42,982 nt of DNA, from contig JADGCO010000032.1 of the NCBI GenBank assembly GCA_015228935.1, forward strand, positions 1 through 42,982, given 5' to 3'. Made by a program: the position numbers and the translations under genes. The notes under the pieces are model-generated. The model was given only the letters and a program-made list of their open reading frames with translations, ran no database searches and was not told where the DNA came from. Shown here one piece after another: positions 1 to 11,126 of the stretch (positions are counted from its first letter, which is position 1; each line of letters starts with the position of its first letter). The DNA comes from Magnetococcales bacterium (lineage in GTDB: Bacteria > Pseudomonadota > Magnetococcia > Magnetococcales > DC0425bin3).

Positions 1-1
1 C

Positions 2-1684
2 ACGGCCTTCCTGTTGTTTGCCCTATCGGCCTATGGAATATGGCTCTATCGGGATCCCCTGGTAGCCGGTCCCTCGGCCAACCCGACCCACCTGACCCAA
101 ATCCCCATCGATTTACTGCCCAGGGCACAGCACCTGCTGCGACGCGCTAGGCGCTATCAGACGGTCCTGCTCAAGGCAGGGGTCCCTGAAGAACGCATGA
201 AAGGAGCCGTAGATTATCAGCGCCAGAAAGAGGCCAAACACCGCATGGCCCTGCTGGCTCAACGCCTGGCCACGGGTATGCAAGAAAACAATCCGCCGCG
301 CCCCGTGGGATCCGAGGATTTCCCTGTTTACGAAATCAATTTGCCAGAATCGTTTCCCCTCAACCTGAACGCCTGCCGGTTTGCCTTTCCTCCCCCAACC
401 CTGGGCAGCGAAGAGATCGTCAAACGCATGGGGCGCGATACCCTCTGCGTCATCCTGGGCAGTACACCCACCCAGCGCCAGGAACTGGTCAAGATCTGCA
501 AAGATCCCACGACTTTGCTGGTCGCCGCCGATGGCGCAACCATCACCCAACTCCTGCTCGGCCAGGATCCCCAAGGAATTCTCGCCCGCCTGATCGCCCA
601 ACAGGTCAGCGTCACCCGGGTCTCTCCCTACCAGACCAAAGGGGGTGTCAACCGCGAAGCCATCTTCTATGGTCGCACCCGCATCCTGGCCGATATCATG
701 CACCGGGCACCGGCCAATTATCTACTCGCCGGTGGCCGCCAGGTCGGTAAATCCAGCCTCCTTAAAGCTTTGTACCGCCGTTATCAAGAAGACCCCAAAG
801 TTGATTGCCGCTATTTGTCGGCAAGCGGCAACACCATTCTCCCAGATCTGGCCTTGGAAATCGGCCTGGAAACGACCGCATCCCTGGAACAAATTGTCGA
901 GGCCATCCTTGCCCGCCAGGAAGACCGGCGGCTGCTCTTCCTCATCGACGAGGCCGATGAATTTGCCCACCAGGAGTCCACCAATGGCTTTAAAACCCTG
1001 CATGCCCTGCGCAATCTCAGCGAAATGGGCAAGGCGCATTTTATCCTGGCCGGTTTTTGGGGACTCTATCGACTGGTGCGCGGGGAGTATCAATCCCCGA
1101 TCAAAAATTTCGGCGATGTCCTGGCCATCGCTGCCCTCGAAGAGGAGGCCAGCCGCCGCCTGCTGACCGAACCCATGCAAACCATGAACATCAGCTATAC
1201 ATCGACAGCCTTGATCGATGAAATCCTGGCCAAGACCGGCCAACGCGCCAATCTACTCGCCATCACCTGTAGCGAAGCCCTCAAGCTCATGGACATGGAA
1301 CAACGCCAACTGGGCGCTGAGGAAATCTACAAGGCACTGGACAGCCGGTCCATCCGTGAAGCCCTCGGTGGCTGGGCCGAACTGGCCGGAAAACATGATC
1401 CCACCGGCAACCATCACGACCGCATGATCGTCTACGCCATGGCGGAAAAAGAGGCCTTCTCCTTCGACGATCTGGTGGCCCGCCTGCAACACGCCCACGC
1501 CACCTGGGACCCGCAACACCTGCACGACGCCCTGGAACGGCTGGAACTCGCCACCATCCTGGAACGCCAGGCAACCACGTATACCTTCCGCGTCCCCCTC
1601 TTCCGCGCCATGATCCTGGAACAAAACCCCCAGGAGATGCTCGCACAGGAAATTCGGCGCAACAAAGAACGTGTCAACGGATGA
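2..1684 (+). CDS. Membrane-anchored AAA-type ATPase, 5'-partial
   Basis: The reading frame is open to the left edge, so the true start probably lies outside the window; a TTG at 14 is the first in-window candidate. The first residues (FLLFALSAYGIWLY) look like a membrane segment. Counting from the TTG, a Walker A motif (GGRQVGKS) lies near residue 240 and a Walker B (LLFLIDEADE) near residue 310, typical of AAA_16/STAND-like ATPases. The C-terminal 100 residues resemble a winged helix that ends in a short helix. The first 230 residues match no family I recognise. It ends 130 bases before carA on the same strand. It could be a signalling or nucleic-acid-linked ATPase; the substrate is unknown. 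The ATPase call is firm, the role is not. Confidence 0.75.
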   Translation, partial: TAFLLFALSAYGIWLYRDPLVAGPSANPTHLTQIPIDLLPRAQHLLRRARRYQTVLLKAGVPEERMKGAVDYQRQKEAKHRMALLAQRLATGMQENNPPRPVGSEDFPVYEINLPESFPLNLNACRFAFPPPTLGSEEIVKRMGRDTLCVILGSTPTQRQELVKICKDPTTLLVAADGATITQLLLGQDPQGILARLIAQQVSVTRVSPYQTKGGVNREAIFYGRTRILADIMHRAPANYLLAGGRQVGKSSLLKALYRRYQEDPKVDCRYLSASGNTILPDLALEIGLETTASLEQIVEAILARQEDRRLLFLIDEADEFAHQESTNGFKTLHALRNLSEMGKAHFILAGFWGLYRLVRGEYQSPIKNFGDVLAIAALEEEASRRLLTEPMQTMNISYTSTALIDEILAKTGQRANLLAITCSEALKLMDMEQRQLGAEEIYKALDSRSIREALGGWAELAGKHDPTGNHHDRMIVYAMAEKEAFSFDDLVARLQHAHATWDPQHLHDALERLELATILERQATTYTFRVPLFRAMILEQNPQEMLAQEIRRNKERVNG

Positions 1685-1814
1685 AATGTTTGCCGACCCG
1701 GCATGCCGGCCAGAGTGGTGTCCTGCATTGACTTGGGAGAAGTGGAGGGGTATAACCGCGACCACACTGCACGGCATGGGCCGTTTTGAGCGGATGAGGC
1801 TGGGGAGCGGTAGC

Positions 1815-2960
1815 GTGGATGAATCCTGGACAACACAAAACAAGACAGCACTCCTGGTCCTGGAAGATGGCACGGTGTTTTCAGGTCGCGCCCTGGGAGC
1901 CGCTGCCTGCCAAGTGGGCGAGGTGTGCTTCAACACCTCCATGACCGGTTACCAGGAGATCATGAGCGATCCCTCCTACGCCGGCCAGATCGTCACCATG
2001 ACCGCAACCCAGATCGGCAACGTCGGCATCAACCCGGAAGACATGGAGTCCGCCCGGCCCCATATCCGTGGCTTTGTGGTCAAGGAGTCGTCCCGCATCG
2101 TCTCCAACTGGCGACAACGCGAGGATCTCGGCACCTTCCTGCAACGCTATGGCATTCCCGCCATCGAAGGGATCGATACCCGCCATCTGGTCAACCTGCT
2201 GCGAAGCAAAGGGGCACAACGCGGCGTCCTCTCCACCCTGGGCGACAATCCGGATGACCTCCTGGCCCGGGCACGGGCCTGGCCCGGCTTGGTCGGCATG
2301 GACCTGACCGGAGAGGTGACCTGCCCTGCCCCCCATGCCTGGCACGAAAGCACTTGGCGTCTCGGTCATGGCCATCTCCGGCCAGGTGAAAACGACGGCA
2401 AACACCCTGTGGTGGTCCTCGATTTCGGGGTCAAATACAATATATTGCGCTGTCTGGTCGAGGCCGGTTGCCGGCTGACGGTGGTGCCGGCCACCACCCG
2501 GGCCGCTGACATTCTGGCCCTGAATCCCGATGGCATTTTTCTCTCCAATGGCCCCGGCGACCCGGATGCCGTCAAGGAAGGGATTGCTACCATTCGCACC
2601 CTCCTGGACAGCAAAAAACCTCTGTTCGGCATCTGCCTCGGCCACCAGATGCTCTGCCTCGCCCTGGGCGGCCAAACCGCCAAAATGAAGTTCGGCCACC
2701 GCGGCGGCAATCATCCGGTCCAGAATCTGGCCACCGGGCAGGTGGAAGTCACCTCCCAGAATCACGGCTTCATGGTGGAGGAAAAAACTCTGCCCGCCGG
2801 AGTGGTCGTGACCCACCGCTCCCTGTTCGACGGCACCGTGGAAGGGATGCGGTTGCGGGATCGCCCGGTCTTTTCGGTGCAGTTTCACCCGGAGGCCAGT
2901 CCAGGCCCCCATGATTCGCGCCATCTCTTCCGGCAGTTTACCGACCTGATGCGGGAGTGA
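1815..2960 (+). CDS. carA: Carbamoyl-phosphate synthase small (glutaminase) subunit
   Basis: It hydrolyses glutamine and passes ammonia to CarB for carbamoyl phosphate, feeding arginine and pyrimidine synthesis in the cytoplasm. The N-terminal CPSase small-chain domain ([13 protein letters not shown]) is followed by a class I glutamine amidotransferase domain. The nucleophile is Cys274 (GICLGHQ), with His358 and Glu360 in HPEAS. I chose GTG 1815 because GGGGAG sits 7 bases upstream and the resulting 381 residues match the family length (E. coli 382). The frame stays open upstream to 1671, but those extra residues look non-coding. The stop is 4 bases before carB, which implies one transcript and coupled translation. 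Confidence 0.96.
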   Translation: MDESWTTQNKTALLVLEDGTVFSGRALGAAACQVGEVCFNTSMTGYQEIMSDPSYAGQIVTMTATQIGNVGINPEDMESARPHIRGFVVKESSRIVSNWRQREDLGTFLQRYGIPAIEGIDTRHLVNLLRSKGAQRGVLSTLGDNPDDLLARARAWPGLVGMDLTGEVTCPAPHAWHESTWRLGHGHLRPGENDGKHPVVVLDFGVKYNILRCLVEAGCRLTVVPATTRAADILALNPDGIFLSNGPGDPDAVKEGIATIRTLLDSKKPLFGICLGHQMLCLALGGQTAKMKFGHRGGNHPVQNLATGQVEVTSQNHGFMVEEKTLPAGVVVTHRSLFDGTVEGMRLRDRPVFSVQFHPEASPGPHDSRHLFRQFTDLMRE

Positions 2961-2964
2961 AGGC

Positions 2965-5900
2965 ATGCCCAAACGCACCGACATTCAGAAAATCTTGTTG
3001 ATCGGCTCCGGCCCCATCGTCATCGGTCAGGCCTGCGAATTCGACTATTCGGGTGCCCAGGCCTGCAAGGCCCTGGGCGAAGAGGGTTACCAGGTGATCC
3101 TGGTCAACTCCAACCCGGCCACCATCATGACCGATCCCAATCTGGCCGCCCGCACCTATGTGGAACCGATCACCGTGGAGATGGTCACGGAAATCATCCG
3201 CACCGAACGCCCCCATGCCCTGCTGCCCACCATGGGCGGCCAGACTGGCCTCAACATGGCCATGCAACTGGCCGAACAAGGCGTCTTGCAAAAATATGGC
3301 GTGGAGATGATCGGTGCCACCCGGGAAGCCATCGACAAGGCCGAAAATCGCGAGTTGTTCAAAAACGCCATGACCCGGATCGGCCTGGACATGCCCCGCT
3401 CCGGCTTTGCCCACACGCTCGACGATGCCCGCCGCATCCTGGAAGAGGTGGGCTTTCCGGTCGTCATTCGGCCCAGCTTTACCATGGGCGGCACCGGCGG
3501 CGGCATCGCCTACAATCAGGAAGAGTTTGAAGAGATCATCCTGAGCGGCCTGGAAGCCTCACCCATCACCGAAGTCCTCGTGGAAGAGTCGGTCCTGGGG
3601 TGGAAAGAGTATGAAATGGAGGTGGTGCGCGACTGCCAGGACAACGCCATCATCGTCTGCTCCATCGAAAATCTCGATCCCATGGGGGTCCATACGGGCG
3701 ACTCCATCACCGTGGCCCCGGCCCTGACCCTGACGGACAAGGAATACCAGATCATGCGTAACGCCTCGATTGCGGTGCTGCGCGAGATCGGGGTGGATAC
3801 CGGCGGCTCCAATGTCCAGTTTGCCGTCCACCCGGAAACCGGGCGTCTGGTGGTCATCGAAATGAATCCAAGGGTCTCCCGCTCCTCGGCGCTCGCATCG
3901 AAAGCCACGGGATTTCCCATCGCCAAGGTGGCCGCCAAGCTGGCCGTCGGCTATACCCTCCCCGAAATCATGAATGATATCACAGGAGTGATCCCGGCCT
4001 CCTTCGAGCCGACCATCGATTATGTCGTCACCAAGATTCCCCGCTTCACCTTTGAAAAATTTCCCCAGGCCGAACCCATCCTGACGACCCAGATGAAATC
4101 GGTCGGCGAGGCCATGGCCATCGGTCGCACCTTCAAGGAGTCCTTCCAGAAAGCCCTGCGCTCCCTGGAAACCGGCCTGAGCGGCCTGGATGAAATCCTC
4201 GACCCGGCCCTCTCCCGGGAAGAACGCCAGGCCCAACTCGAAAAAGAGTTGCACCGGACCGGACCGGATCGGGTGCTGTATGTCGCCGAGGCCTTTCGCT
4301 GCGGTCGCTCCGTGGCCTGGGTCCATGAACTGACACGCATCGATCCCTGGTTTCTCGACCAGATCTGGCAAATCATCACCACGGAAGAACGTGTGCGGGG
4401 CCAGGCATTGGCGGACATTTCTGCGGCGGAGCTGCGGGAAATCAAGATCATGGGATTTTCCGACCAGCGGCTGGCCCGCCTGCTGAACACCACCCCCGCC
4501 GCCGTGCGTCAGACCCGCCTGGCCGCCGGCATCAAACCGGTATTCAAGCGGGTCGATACCTGCGCCGCCGAGTTTGCCACCCAGACCGCCTACATGTATT
4601 CCACCTACGAATCCCACTGCGAAGCCAACCCCTCGGCGCGGAAAAAAATCATGATCCTGGGTGGCGGACCCAATCGGATCGGCCAGGGAATCGAATTTGA
4701 TTATTGCTGTGTCCATGCATCCTTTGCCCTGCGCGAGGCGGGCTATGAGACAATCATGGTCAACTGCAATCCGGAAACGGTCTCGACGGATTATGACACC
4801 TCGGATCGTCTCTATTTCGAGCCGCTGACGCTGGAAGATGTCCTCTCCATCGTCGATGTCGAAAAGCCGCACGGGGTGATCGTCCAGTTTGGCGGCCAAA
4901 CCCCCCTGAAACTGGCCAAACCCCTGGAAGCCGCCGGGGTGCCCATCATCGGCACCTCGCCCGACGCCATCGATGTGGCCGAAGATCGCGAACGGTTTCA
5001 ACATCTCCTGCATCGCCTGCAACTGCGGCAACCCGCCAACGGTCTGGCCCGCTCCGAAGCCGAAGCACTCGCCGTGGCCGAGAGGGTCGGATACCCGGTG
5101 GTGGTGCGTCCCTCCTACGTGCTGGGTGGACGCGCCATGGAAATCGTCTTCGATACCAAAGACCTGGACCGCTACATGCGCACCGCCGTGCAGGCCTCCC
5201 CGGACCATCCGGTGTTGATCGACCATTTTTTGCAGGACGCCATCGAAGTGGACGTGGATTGCGTGGCAGATGGCCACCAGGCCATCGTCGGCGGCATCAT
5301 GGAACACATCGAGGAAGCCGGTGTCCACTCCGGGGATTCCGCCTGTTCGTTGCCGCCCTACTCCATCAGCAGCGACCTGAGTAACGAAATCGAGCGGCAA
5401 ACCCTGGAACTCGCCGCCGCTCTGGGTGTCGTAGGACTCATGAATGTCCAGTTTGCCATCTGTCAGGGGGAAGTCTACATCCTGGAAGTCAACCCGCGGG
5501 CATCGCGAACCGTGCCCTTTGTGTCCAAAGCCACCGGCGTCTCCCTGGCCAAAATTGCCGCCCGACTCATGGCCGGCGAGAGCCTCGCCGCGACCGGCAT
5601 GATCCGCTCCCCCCTGCCCAGACATATTTCGGTCAAGGAGTCGGTTTTTCCCTTTGCCAAATTCCGGGGGGTGGATACCATCCTGGGACCCGAGATGAAA
5701 TCCACCGGCGAGGTCATGGGAATCGCAGACTCCTTTGGGATGGCGTTTGCCAAGGCCCAGTTCGGGGCCGGGGTGTTTCTGCCCCGGGCCAGAGACCTCA
5801 AACCGCAACAGAAAATTTTCATTTCGGTCCGGGATGCCGACAAGGATGGCATTCTTTCCCCTTCCCGCCAGCTCCTGGATCTGGGATACCGGCTGTGCGC

Positions 5901-6207
5901 CACCCGTGGCACGGCGGATTGGCTGCGCCAGAATGGCCTGGAAGTGGAATCCATCAACAAGGCGAACGAAGGCCGGCCCCATGTGGTGGACCACATGAAA
6001 AACAACAACATTGTCCTGGTCTTCAACACCACAGAGGGCAAACAGGCCACGGTGGATTCGTTTGTCGTGCGCCGCACGGCCCTGATGTGCAAGATTCCGT
6101 ATTTTACCACAGTGGCCGGCATGCGGGCCGCTGTCTCGGCCCTGGCGGCTGTCCAGGATACCGGGTTCCATTGCAAGGCATTGCAGGATTATTATCCTGG
6201 CAGGTAG
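2965..6207 (+). CDS. carB: Carbamoyl-phosphate synthase large subunit
   Basis: This 1080-residue enzyme makes carbamoyl phosphate from bicarbonate, ATP and the ammonia delivered by CarA. The two homologous ATP-grasp halves are clear: the first begins with [20 protein letters not shown], the second near residue 557 with [17 protein letters not shown]. The C-terminal 130 residues form the MGS-like allosteric domain. Length equals that of the family (about 1073). A purine-rich stretch (GGAGTGAAGG) covering the carA stop acts as ribosome-binding site. No break or missing motif was noticed. Confidence 0.98.
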   Translation: MPKRTDIQKILLIGSGPIVIGQACEFDYSGAQACKALGEEGYQVILVNSNPATIMTDPNLAARTYVEPITVEMVTEIIRTERPHALLPTMGGQTGLNMAMQLAEQGVLQKYGVEMIGATREAIDKAENRELFKNAMTRIGLDMPRSGFAHTLDDARRILEEVGFPVVIRPSFTMGGTGGGIAYNQEEFEEIILSGLEASPITEVLVEESVLGWKEYEMEVVRDCQDNAIIVCSIENLDPMGVHTGDSITVAPALTLTDKEYQIMRNASIAVLREIGVDTGGSNVQFAVHPETGRLVVIEMNPRVSRSSALASKATGFPIAKVAAKLAVGYTLPEIMNDITGVIPASFEPTIDYVVTKIPRFTFEKFPQAEPILTTQMKSVGEAMAIGRTFKESFQKALRSLETGLSGLDEILDPALSREERQAQLEKELHRTGPDRVLYVAEAFRCGRSVAWVHELTRIDPWFLDQIWQIITTEERVRGQALADISAAELREIKIMGFSDQRLARLLNTTPAAVRQTRLAAGIKPVFKRVDTCAAEFATQTAYMYSTYESHCEANPSARKKIMILGGGPNRIGQGIEFDYCCVHASFALREAGYETIMVNCNPETVSTDYDTSDRLYFEPLTLEDVLSIVDVEKPHGVIVQFGGQTPLKLAKPLEAAGVPIIGTSPDAIDVAEDRERFQHLLHRLQLRQPANGLARSEAEALAVAERVGYPVVVRPSYVLGGRAMEIVFDTKDLDRYMRTAVQASPDHPVLIDHFLQDAIEVDVDCVADGHQAIVGGIMEHIEEAGVHSGDSACSLPPYSISSDLSNEIERQTLELAAALGVVGLMNVQFAICQGEVYILEVNPRASRTVPFVSKATGVSLAKIAARLMAGESLAATGMIRSPLPRHISVKESVFPFAKFRGVDTILGPEMKSTGEVMGIADSFGMAFAKAQFGAGVFLPRARDLKPQQKIFISVRDADKDGILSPSRQLLDLGYRLCATRGTADWLRQNGLEVESINKANEGRPHVVDHMKNNNIVLVFNTTEGKQATVDSFVVRRTALMCKIPYFTTVAGMRAAVSALAAVQDTGFHCKALQDYYPGR

Positions 6208-6334
6208 TCAAGCCAACGCTTGCCATTGCAGTGCCTGATGGGGTTATGATTCCGTCAGGCAGGCGGGCCGACGCTTGCATTTTCTTTTTCTTGATCCTGT
6301 TTCTTTTCATGCAAGGATCACAAGAGGGTGTAAA
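6208..6334 (+). promoter_or_regulatory. carB-greA intergenic leader with weak inverted repeat
   Basis: This 127-base gap holds a 7-bp inverted repeat, TGCCTGA at 6232-6238 and TCAGGCA at 6255-6261. A T-rich stretch follows about 20 bases later. The distance from stem to T-tract is too long for a classic intrinsic terminator. It may be a leader structure for greA. A ribosome-binding stretch (AAGAGGG) lies at 6322-6328. Function is inferred only. Confidence 0.25.
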
Positions 6335-6808
6335 ATGGCACAAAAAATTCCTTTGACCCTGGAAGGCGCCGAAATGTTGAAGGCGGAATTGAAAAGGCGC
6401 AAAACCGTGGACCGCTCCAGGGTAATCGAAGCCATCGCCGAGGCGCGGGCACACGGCGACCTTTCCGAGAATGCCGAATATGCGGCGGCCAAGGAGCAGC
6501 AATCCTTCAATGAAGGACGTATCCAGCATCTGGAATCGGTGCTGGCCAATGCGGATGTCATTGACACGAGCCGTCTGCGGTCCAACAAAGTGGTGTTCGG
6601 GGCCAAGGTGACCGTCACCGACGAACAAACCGATGAAGAGGCCTCCTACCATATCGTCGGTGCCGAAGAAGCCGATATCGATAAAGGCAAGATTTCCATC
6701 ACCAGCCCGTTGGCCCGTGCCATGATCGGCAAACAGGAAGGGGATTCCATCGATGTCCAGGCACCGGGGGGCATCCGGCACTACGAAATCCTGACCATCC
6801 GTTTTTGA
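6335..6808 (+). CDS. greA: Transcription elongation factor GreA
   Basis: GreA stimulates transcript cleavage by backtracked RNA polymerase. The 157-residue protein has the N-terminal coiled coil with the family signature around [16 protein letters not shown], whose acidic tip residues reach the polymerase active site. The C-terminal FKBP-like domain contains [20 protein letters not shown] 6335 is preferred over the upstream in-frame start at 6275 because AAGAGGG precedes it and the protein then has the canonical length. The stop is immediately followed by the rlmE start. Confidence 0.97.
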   Translation: MAQKIPLTLEGAEMLKAELKRRKTVDRSRVIEAIAEARAHGDLSENAEYAAAKEQQSFNEGRIQHLESVLANADVIDTSRLRSNKVVFGAKVTVTDEQTDEEASYHIVGAEEADIDKGKISITSPLARAMIGKQEGDSIDVQAPGGIRHYEILTIRF

Positions 6809-8918
<2,110 letters not shown>

Positions 8919-8924
8919 AAGCCT

Positions 8925-10568
8925 ATGTCAGCCAATTCAGATCATATGGCCCATTCGGGTCATTCCAAACATTCAGACCGTTCAAGCCATTCAGGCCATA
9001 AGGTCGCTCCGGTCAGCTCCCATGGCGAACGCATTTTGATTCTTGATTTTGGCTCGCAATATACGCAACTGATCGCCCGTCGGGTACGCGAGGCCCATGC
9101 CTACTGCGAAATTCACCCCTGGTACATGGATCCCGCCGCCATCCGGGCCTTTGCCCCGGTGGGGATCATTCTCTCGGGTGGCCATCAATCGGTTTATGAA
9201 CTCAAGGCACCAACCCTGCAAGCGGAAGTTCTCGCCCTGGAGGTTCCGATCCTGGGTATTTGCTATGGCATGCAGATTCTGGCCCGGCATCTCGGCGGAA
9301 CCGTCGTGGCCTCGGGCAAACGCGAATACGGCCCGGTCCGGGTCCGGCGTCTTGAGGATCCCGGTGAATTTTTTGCCGAATTTTTTCAGGAAGAGTCCAC
9401 CCCGGTCTGGATGAGTCATGGAGACCATGTGACGGTGCTGCCGGAAGGGTTCCGGGCGTCTGGAACGAGTGACAATGCCCCCATCGCCGCCATGTTCGAT
9501 GCCAAGAGACACATCTATGGCGTTCAATTTCATCCCGAGGTGCATCATACCCCACGCGGACATTTCCTGATCGATCATTTTGTGCGCCAGGTGTGCAAAT
9601 GCCGGGGATTGTGGACCTCCGGCCATTTTATCGACCAGGCCACGGCCCGCATTCAACAGCAGGTGACGACGGATCATGTGCTGCTGGGACTTTCCGGAGG
9701 CGTGGATTCCGCCGTGACCGCTGCCCTGGTCCATCGGGCCATTGGTGACCGTCTCACCTGCGTGTTTGTGGATAACGGTCTGCTGCGGTTGAACGAAGGG
9801 GATGAGGTCATGGCCACCTTCGCCGAGCATATGGGCGTCAAGGTGATCCGCGTCGATGCCGAAACCCTGTTCCTGGATCGTCTGCGTGGCGTGGCCGACC
9901 CCGAACGCAAACGTAAAATCATCGGCCACACCTTCATCGAGGTCTTCGAACAGGAAGCCAAACGTCTGCCCAACGTACAATGGCTGGCCCAGGGGACCAT
10001 CTATCCCGATGTCATCGAGTCCGCCGGCGGCAAAACCGGTGTGGCGGCCAGCATCAAGTCGCATCACAATGTCGGTGGCCTGCCCGCCGACATGGGTCTG
10101 CAACTCCTCGAACCCCTGCGGGAGCTTTTCAAGGACGAGGTGCGACAGGTTGGCGAAGAGTTGGGATTGCCCCGACGGATGCTCTATCGGCATCCGTTTC
10201 CAGGTCCCGGTCTGGGGGTGCGCATTCTGGGCGAGGTCCGCAAGGAGTACGCCGACATTTTGCGCCTGGCCGATGCGATCTACATGGAAGAGTTGTACAG
10301 CTCGGGTCACTACGACCGTACCTCCCAGGCCTTTGCCGTGTTTCTCCCCGTGCGCAGCGTCGGCGTCAAAGGAGACGGTCGCAGCTACGAATATGTCATT
10401 GCCCTGCGCGCTGTCGAAACCCAGGATTTCATGACCGCCTCCTGGTACCCCATGCCCCAGGAACTTCTTTCACGCATCGCCAACCGGATCATCAACGAAG
10501 TCCCCGGTATCAATCGGGTGGTCTATGACGTGACCTCAAAGCCACCCGGAACGATTGAGTGGGAGTGA
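8925..10568 (+). CDS. guaA: GMP synthase (glutamine-hydrolysing), His-rich N-terminus
   Basis: GuaA converts XMP to GMP with ATP and glutamine. The GATase domain has nucleophile Cys113 (GICYGMQ). The ATP-pyrophosphatase domain has the P-loop LSGGVDSA near residue 256, and the dimerisation domain ends in the usual KPPGTIEWE. At 547 residues it is about 22 longer than E. coli GuaA. The extra N-terminus is a low-complexity His/Ser stretch of about 33 residues before the conserved [13 protein letters not shown] 8925 has no strong Shine-Dalgarno sequence; ATG 8946 is an alternative start that keeps most of the His repeat. It follows guaB directly, so the two are probably co-transcribed. Confidence 0.96.
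   Translation: MSANSDHMAHSGHSKHSDRSSHSGHKVAPVSSHGERILILDFGSQYTQLIARRVREAHAYCEIHPWYMDPAAIRAFAPVGIILSGGHQSVYELKAPTLQAEVLALEVPILGICYGMQILARHLGGTVVASGKREYGPVRVRRLEDPGEFFAEFFQEESTPVWMSHGDHVTVLPEGFRASGTSDNAPIAAMFDAKRHIYGVQFHPEVHHTPRGHFLIDHFVRQVCKCRGLWTSGHFIDQATARIQQQVTTDHVLLGLSGGVDSAVTAALVHRAIGDRLTCVFVDNGLLRLNEGDEVMATFAEHMGVKVIRVDAETLFLDRLRGVADPERKRKIIGHTFIEVFEQEAKRLPNVQWLAQGTIYPDVIESAGGKTGVAASIKSHHNVGGLPADMGLQLLEPLRELFKDEVRQVGEELGLPRRMLYRHPFPGPGLGVRILGEVRKEYADILRLADAIYMEELYSSGHYDRTSQAFAVFLPVRSVGVKGDGRSYEYVIALRAVETQDFMTASWYPMPQELLSRIANRIINEVPGINRVVYDVTSKPPGTIEWE
8950..9004 (+). repeat. 9-bp tandem repeat encoding HSx in guaA
   Basis: About six degenerate 9-base units, most beginning CATTC (CATTCGGGT, CATTCCAAA, CATTCAGAC and variants), encode His-Ser-x triplets in the N-terminal extension of GuaA. 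The period keeps the reading frame. Confidence 0.75.
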
Positions 10569-10879
10569 AGGGTATATTGCAAGAATATCCCCTGTAAGGT
10601 GTGCCATGAAAATACACCCCGCAGGGTGTATCATGAAAACATCCCCTACGGGGTGTATCATGGATATACCCCCCGCAGGGTGTATCATGAGAAAATACCG
10701 CACAGGGTATATCATGAGAAAATACCGCACAGGGTATACCATGAGAATACCCCCTACAGGGTGTATTGTAGAGATATCCCCCGCAGGGTGTATTGGGCAA
10801 TAATCCCTTGCAGGGGATGCTTTGATGTTATACCCTTTGAGGTATATTTATTGAATAGACCGTAGAGGGGATAGAGGAT
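10556..10879 (+). repeat. 27-bp tandem array of imperfect palindromes before hipBA
   Basis: The whole gap from the guaA stop to the hipB start is one array: a degenerate half unit (10556-10582), then 11 units starting at 10583, 10610, 10637, 10664, 10691, 10718, 10745, 10772, 10799, 10826 and 10853. Each unit is 27 bases. Most have an arm like ATACACC, a 3-6 base centre, then GGTGTAT, followed in the central units by a CATGA spacer. Arms change together in several units (TATACC/GGTATA at 10829-10846, ATCCC/GGGAT at 10803-10818). This supports selection on dyad symmetry, not on the spelling. There are no unique spacers, so this is not a CRISPR array. Unit 11 supplies the AGAGG ribosome-binding site of hipB. 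Confidence 0.95.
10586..10873 (+). promoter_or_regulatory. Candidate multi-copy HipB operator array
   Basis: Positions 4-21 of every 27-bp unit form an 18-bp site with 5-N8-5 geometry, the architecture of the E. coli HipB operator TATCC-N8-GGATA. Left half-sites are exactly TATCC at 10586 and 10775. The right half-site is exactly GGATA at 10869-10873. The unit at 10802 reads AATCC-N8-GGATG, and 10829-10846 is a perfect TATAC-N8-GTATA dyad. Operator number and 27-base spacing would allow cooperative HipB/HipAB binding and autorepression. A possible -10 (TATATT) lies at 10843-10848, inside the array. Operator function is inferred from geometry and position. Confidence 0.65.
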
Positions 10880-11126
10880 GGAAGACATTGTCAGGTTACC
10901 CCGGCAGCTTTCTCAGGTTTTGCGGGCGCACCGCAAGCGGAAACACCTGACACAATATCGTGCGGGTCAAAGTGTCGGTCTGCTGCCCAAGACCATTTCT
11001 GCGCTTGAAACGAGACCGGAAGGCAGTTCCATTGCGAGCCTGTTCCGATTGCTTTCGGCCCTTGATCTGGAACTGGTCGTCCAGGAGAGGCGTCCATCAC
11101 GACAGGACGATGGTCCGGAGTGGTGA
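10878..11126 (+). CDS. hipB: HipB-like antitoxin, XRE-family repressor
   Basis: This 82-residue protein has one helix-turn-helix of the Cro/C1 type at about residues 12-66 (RKHLTQYRAGQSVGL, then PKTISALE as the recognition helix region). That is the usual size and domain of HipB, which binds and inhibits the HipA kinase and represses the operon. ATG 10878 follows GGGGATAGAGG. The upstream 27-bp palindrome array is the likely binding region. The stop TGA shares a base with the hipA start. The low-complexity C-terminal tail (RRPSRQDDGPEW) could be the flexible segment seen in HipB proteins. Confidence 0.9.
   Translation: MEDIVRLPRQLSQVLRAHRKRKHLTQYRAGQSVGLLPKTISALETRPEGSSIASLFRLLSALDLELVVQERRPSRQDDGPEW

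Noticed and set aside
1671-1814. Upstream extension of carA
   Set aside because: The 48 extra residues are unlike any CarA start, and GTG 1815 has a well-placed ribosome-binding site and gives the family length.
3559-6171. 870-residue open frame on the minus strand
   Set aside because: It lies antisense to carB, has no recognisable domain and reflects G+C-rich codon bias of the real gene.
6232-6261. Intrinsic terminator after carB
   Set aside because: The stem is 7 bp with a 16-base loop and the T-rich stretch is about 20 bases away, so it does not fit a classic terminator.
6212-6278. 12-base direct repeat (GCCAACGCTTGC / GCCGACGCTTGC)
   Set aside because: Two short copies 55 bases apart in a gap are expected by chance or duplication, and no regulator is implied.
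10510-10865. Small open frames on both strands over the 27-bp array
   Set aside because: A 27-base period is nine codons, so any stop-free frame stays open. The repeating peptides follow from the DNA repeat and no frame is favoured.
10556-10879. CRISPR array
   Set aside because: The period is 27 bases with no separate unique spacers, each unit is a continuous palindrome plus a short link, and there are no cas genes in the window.
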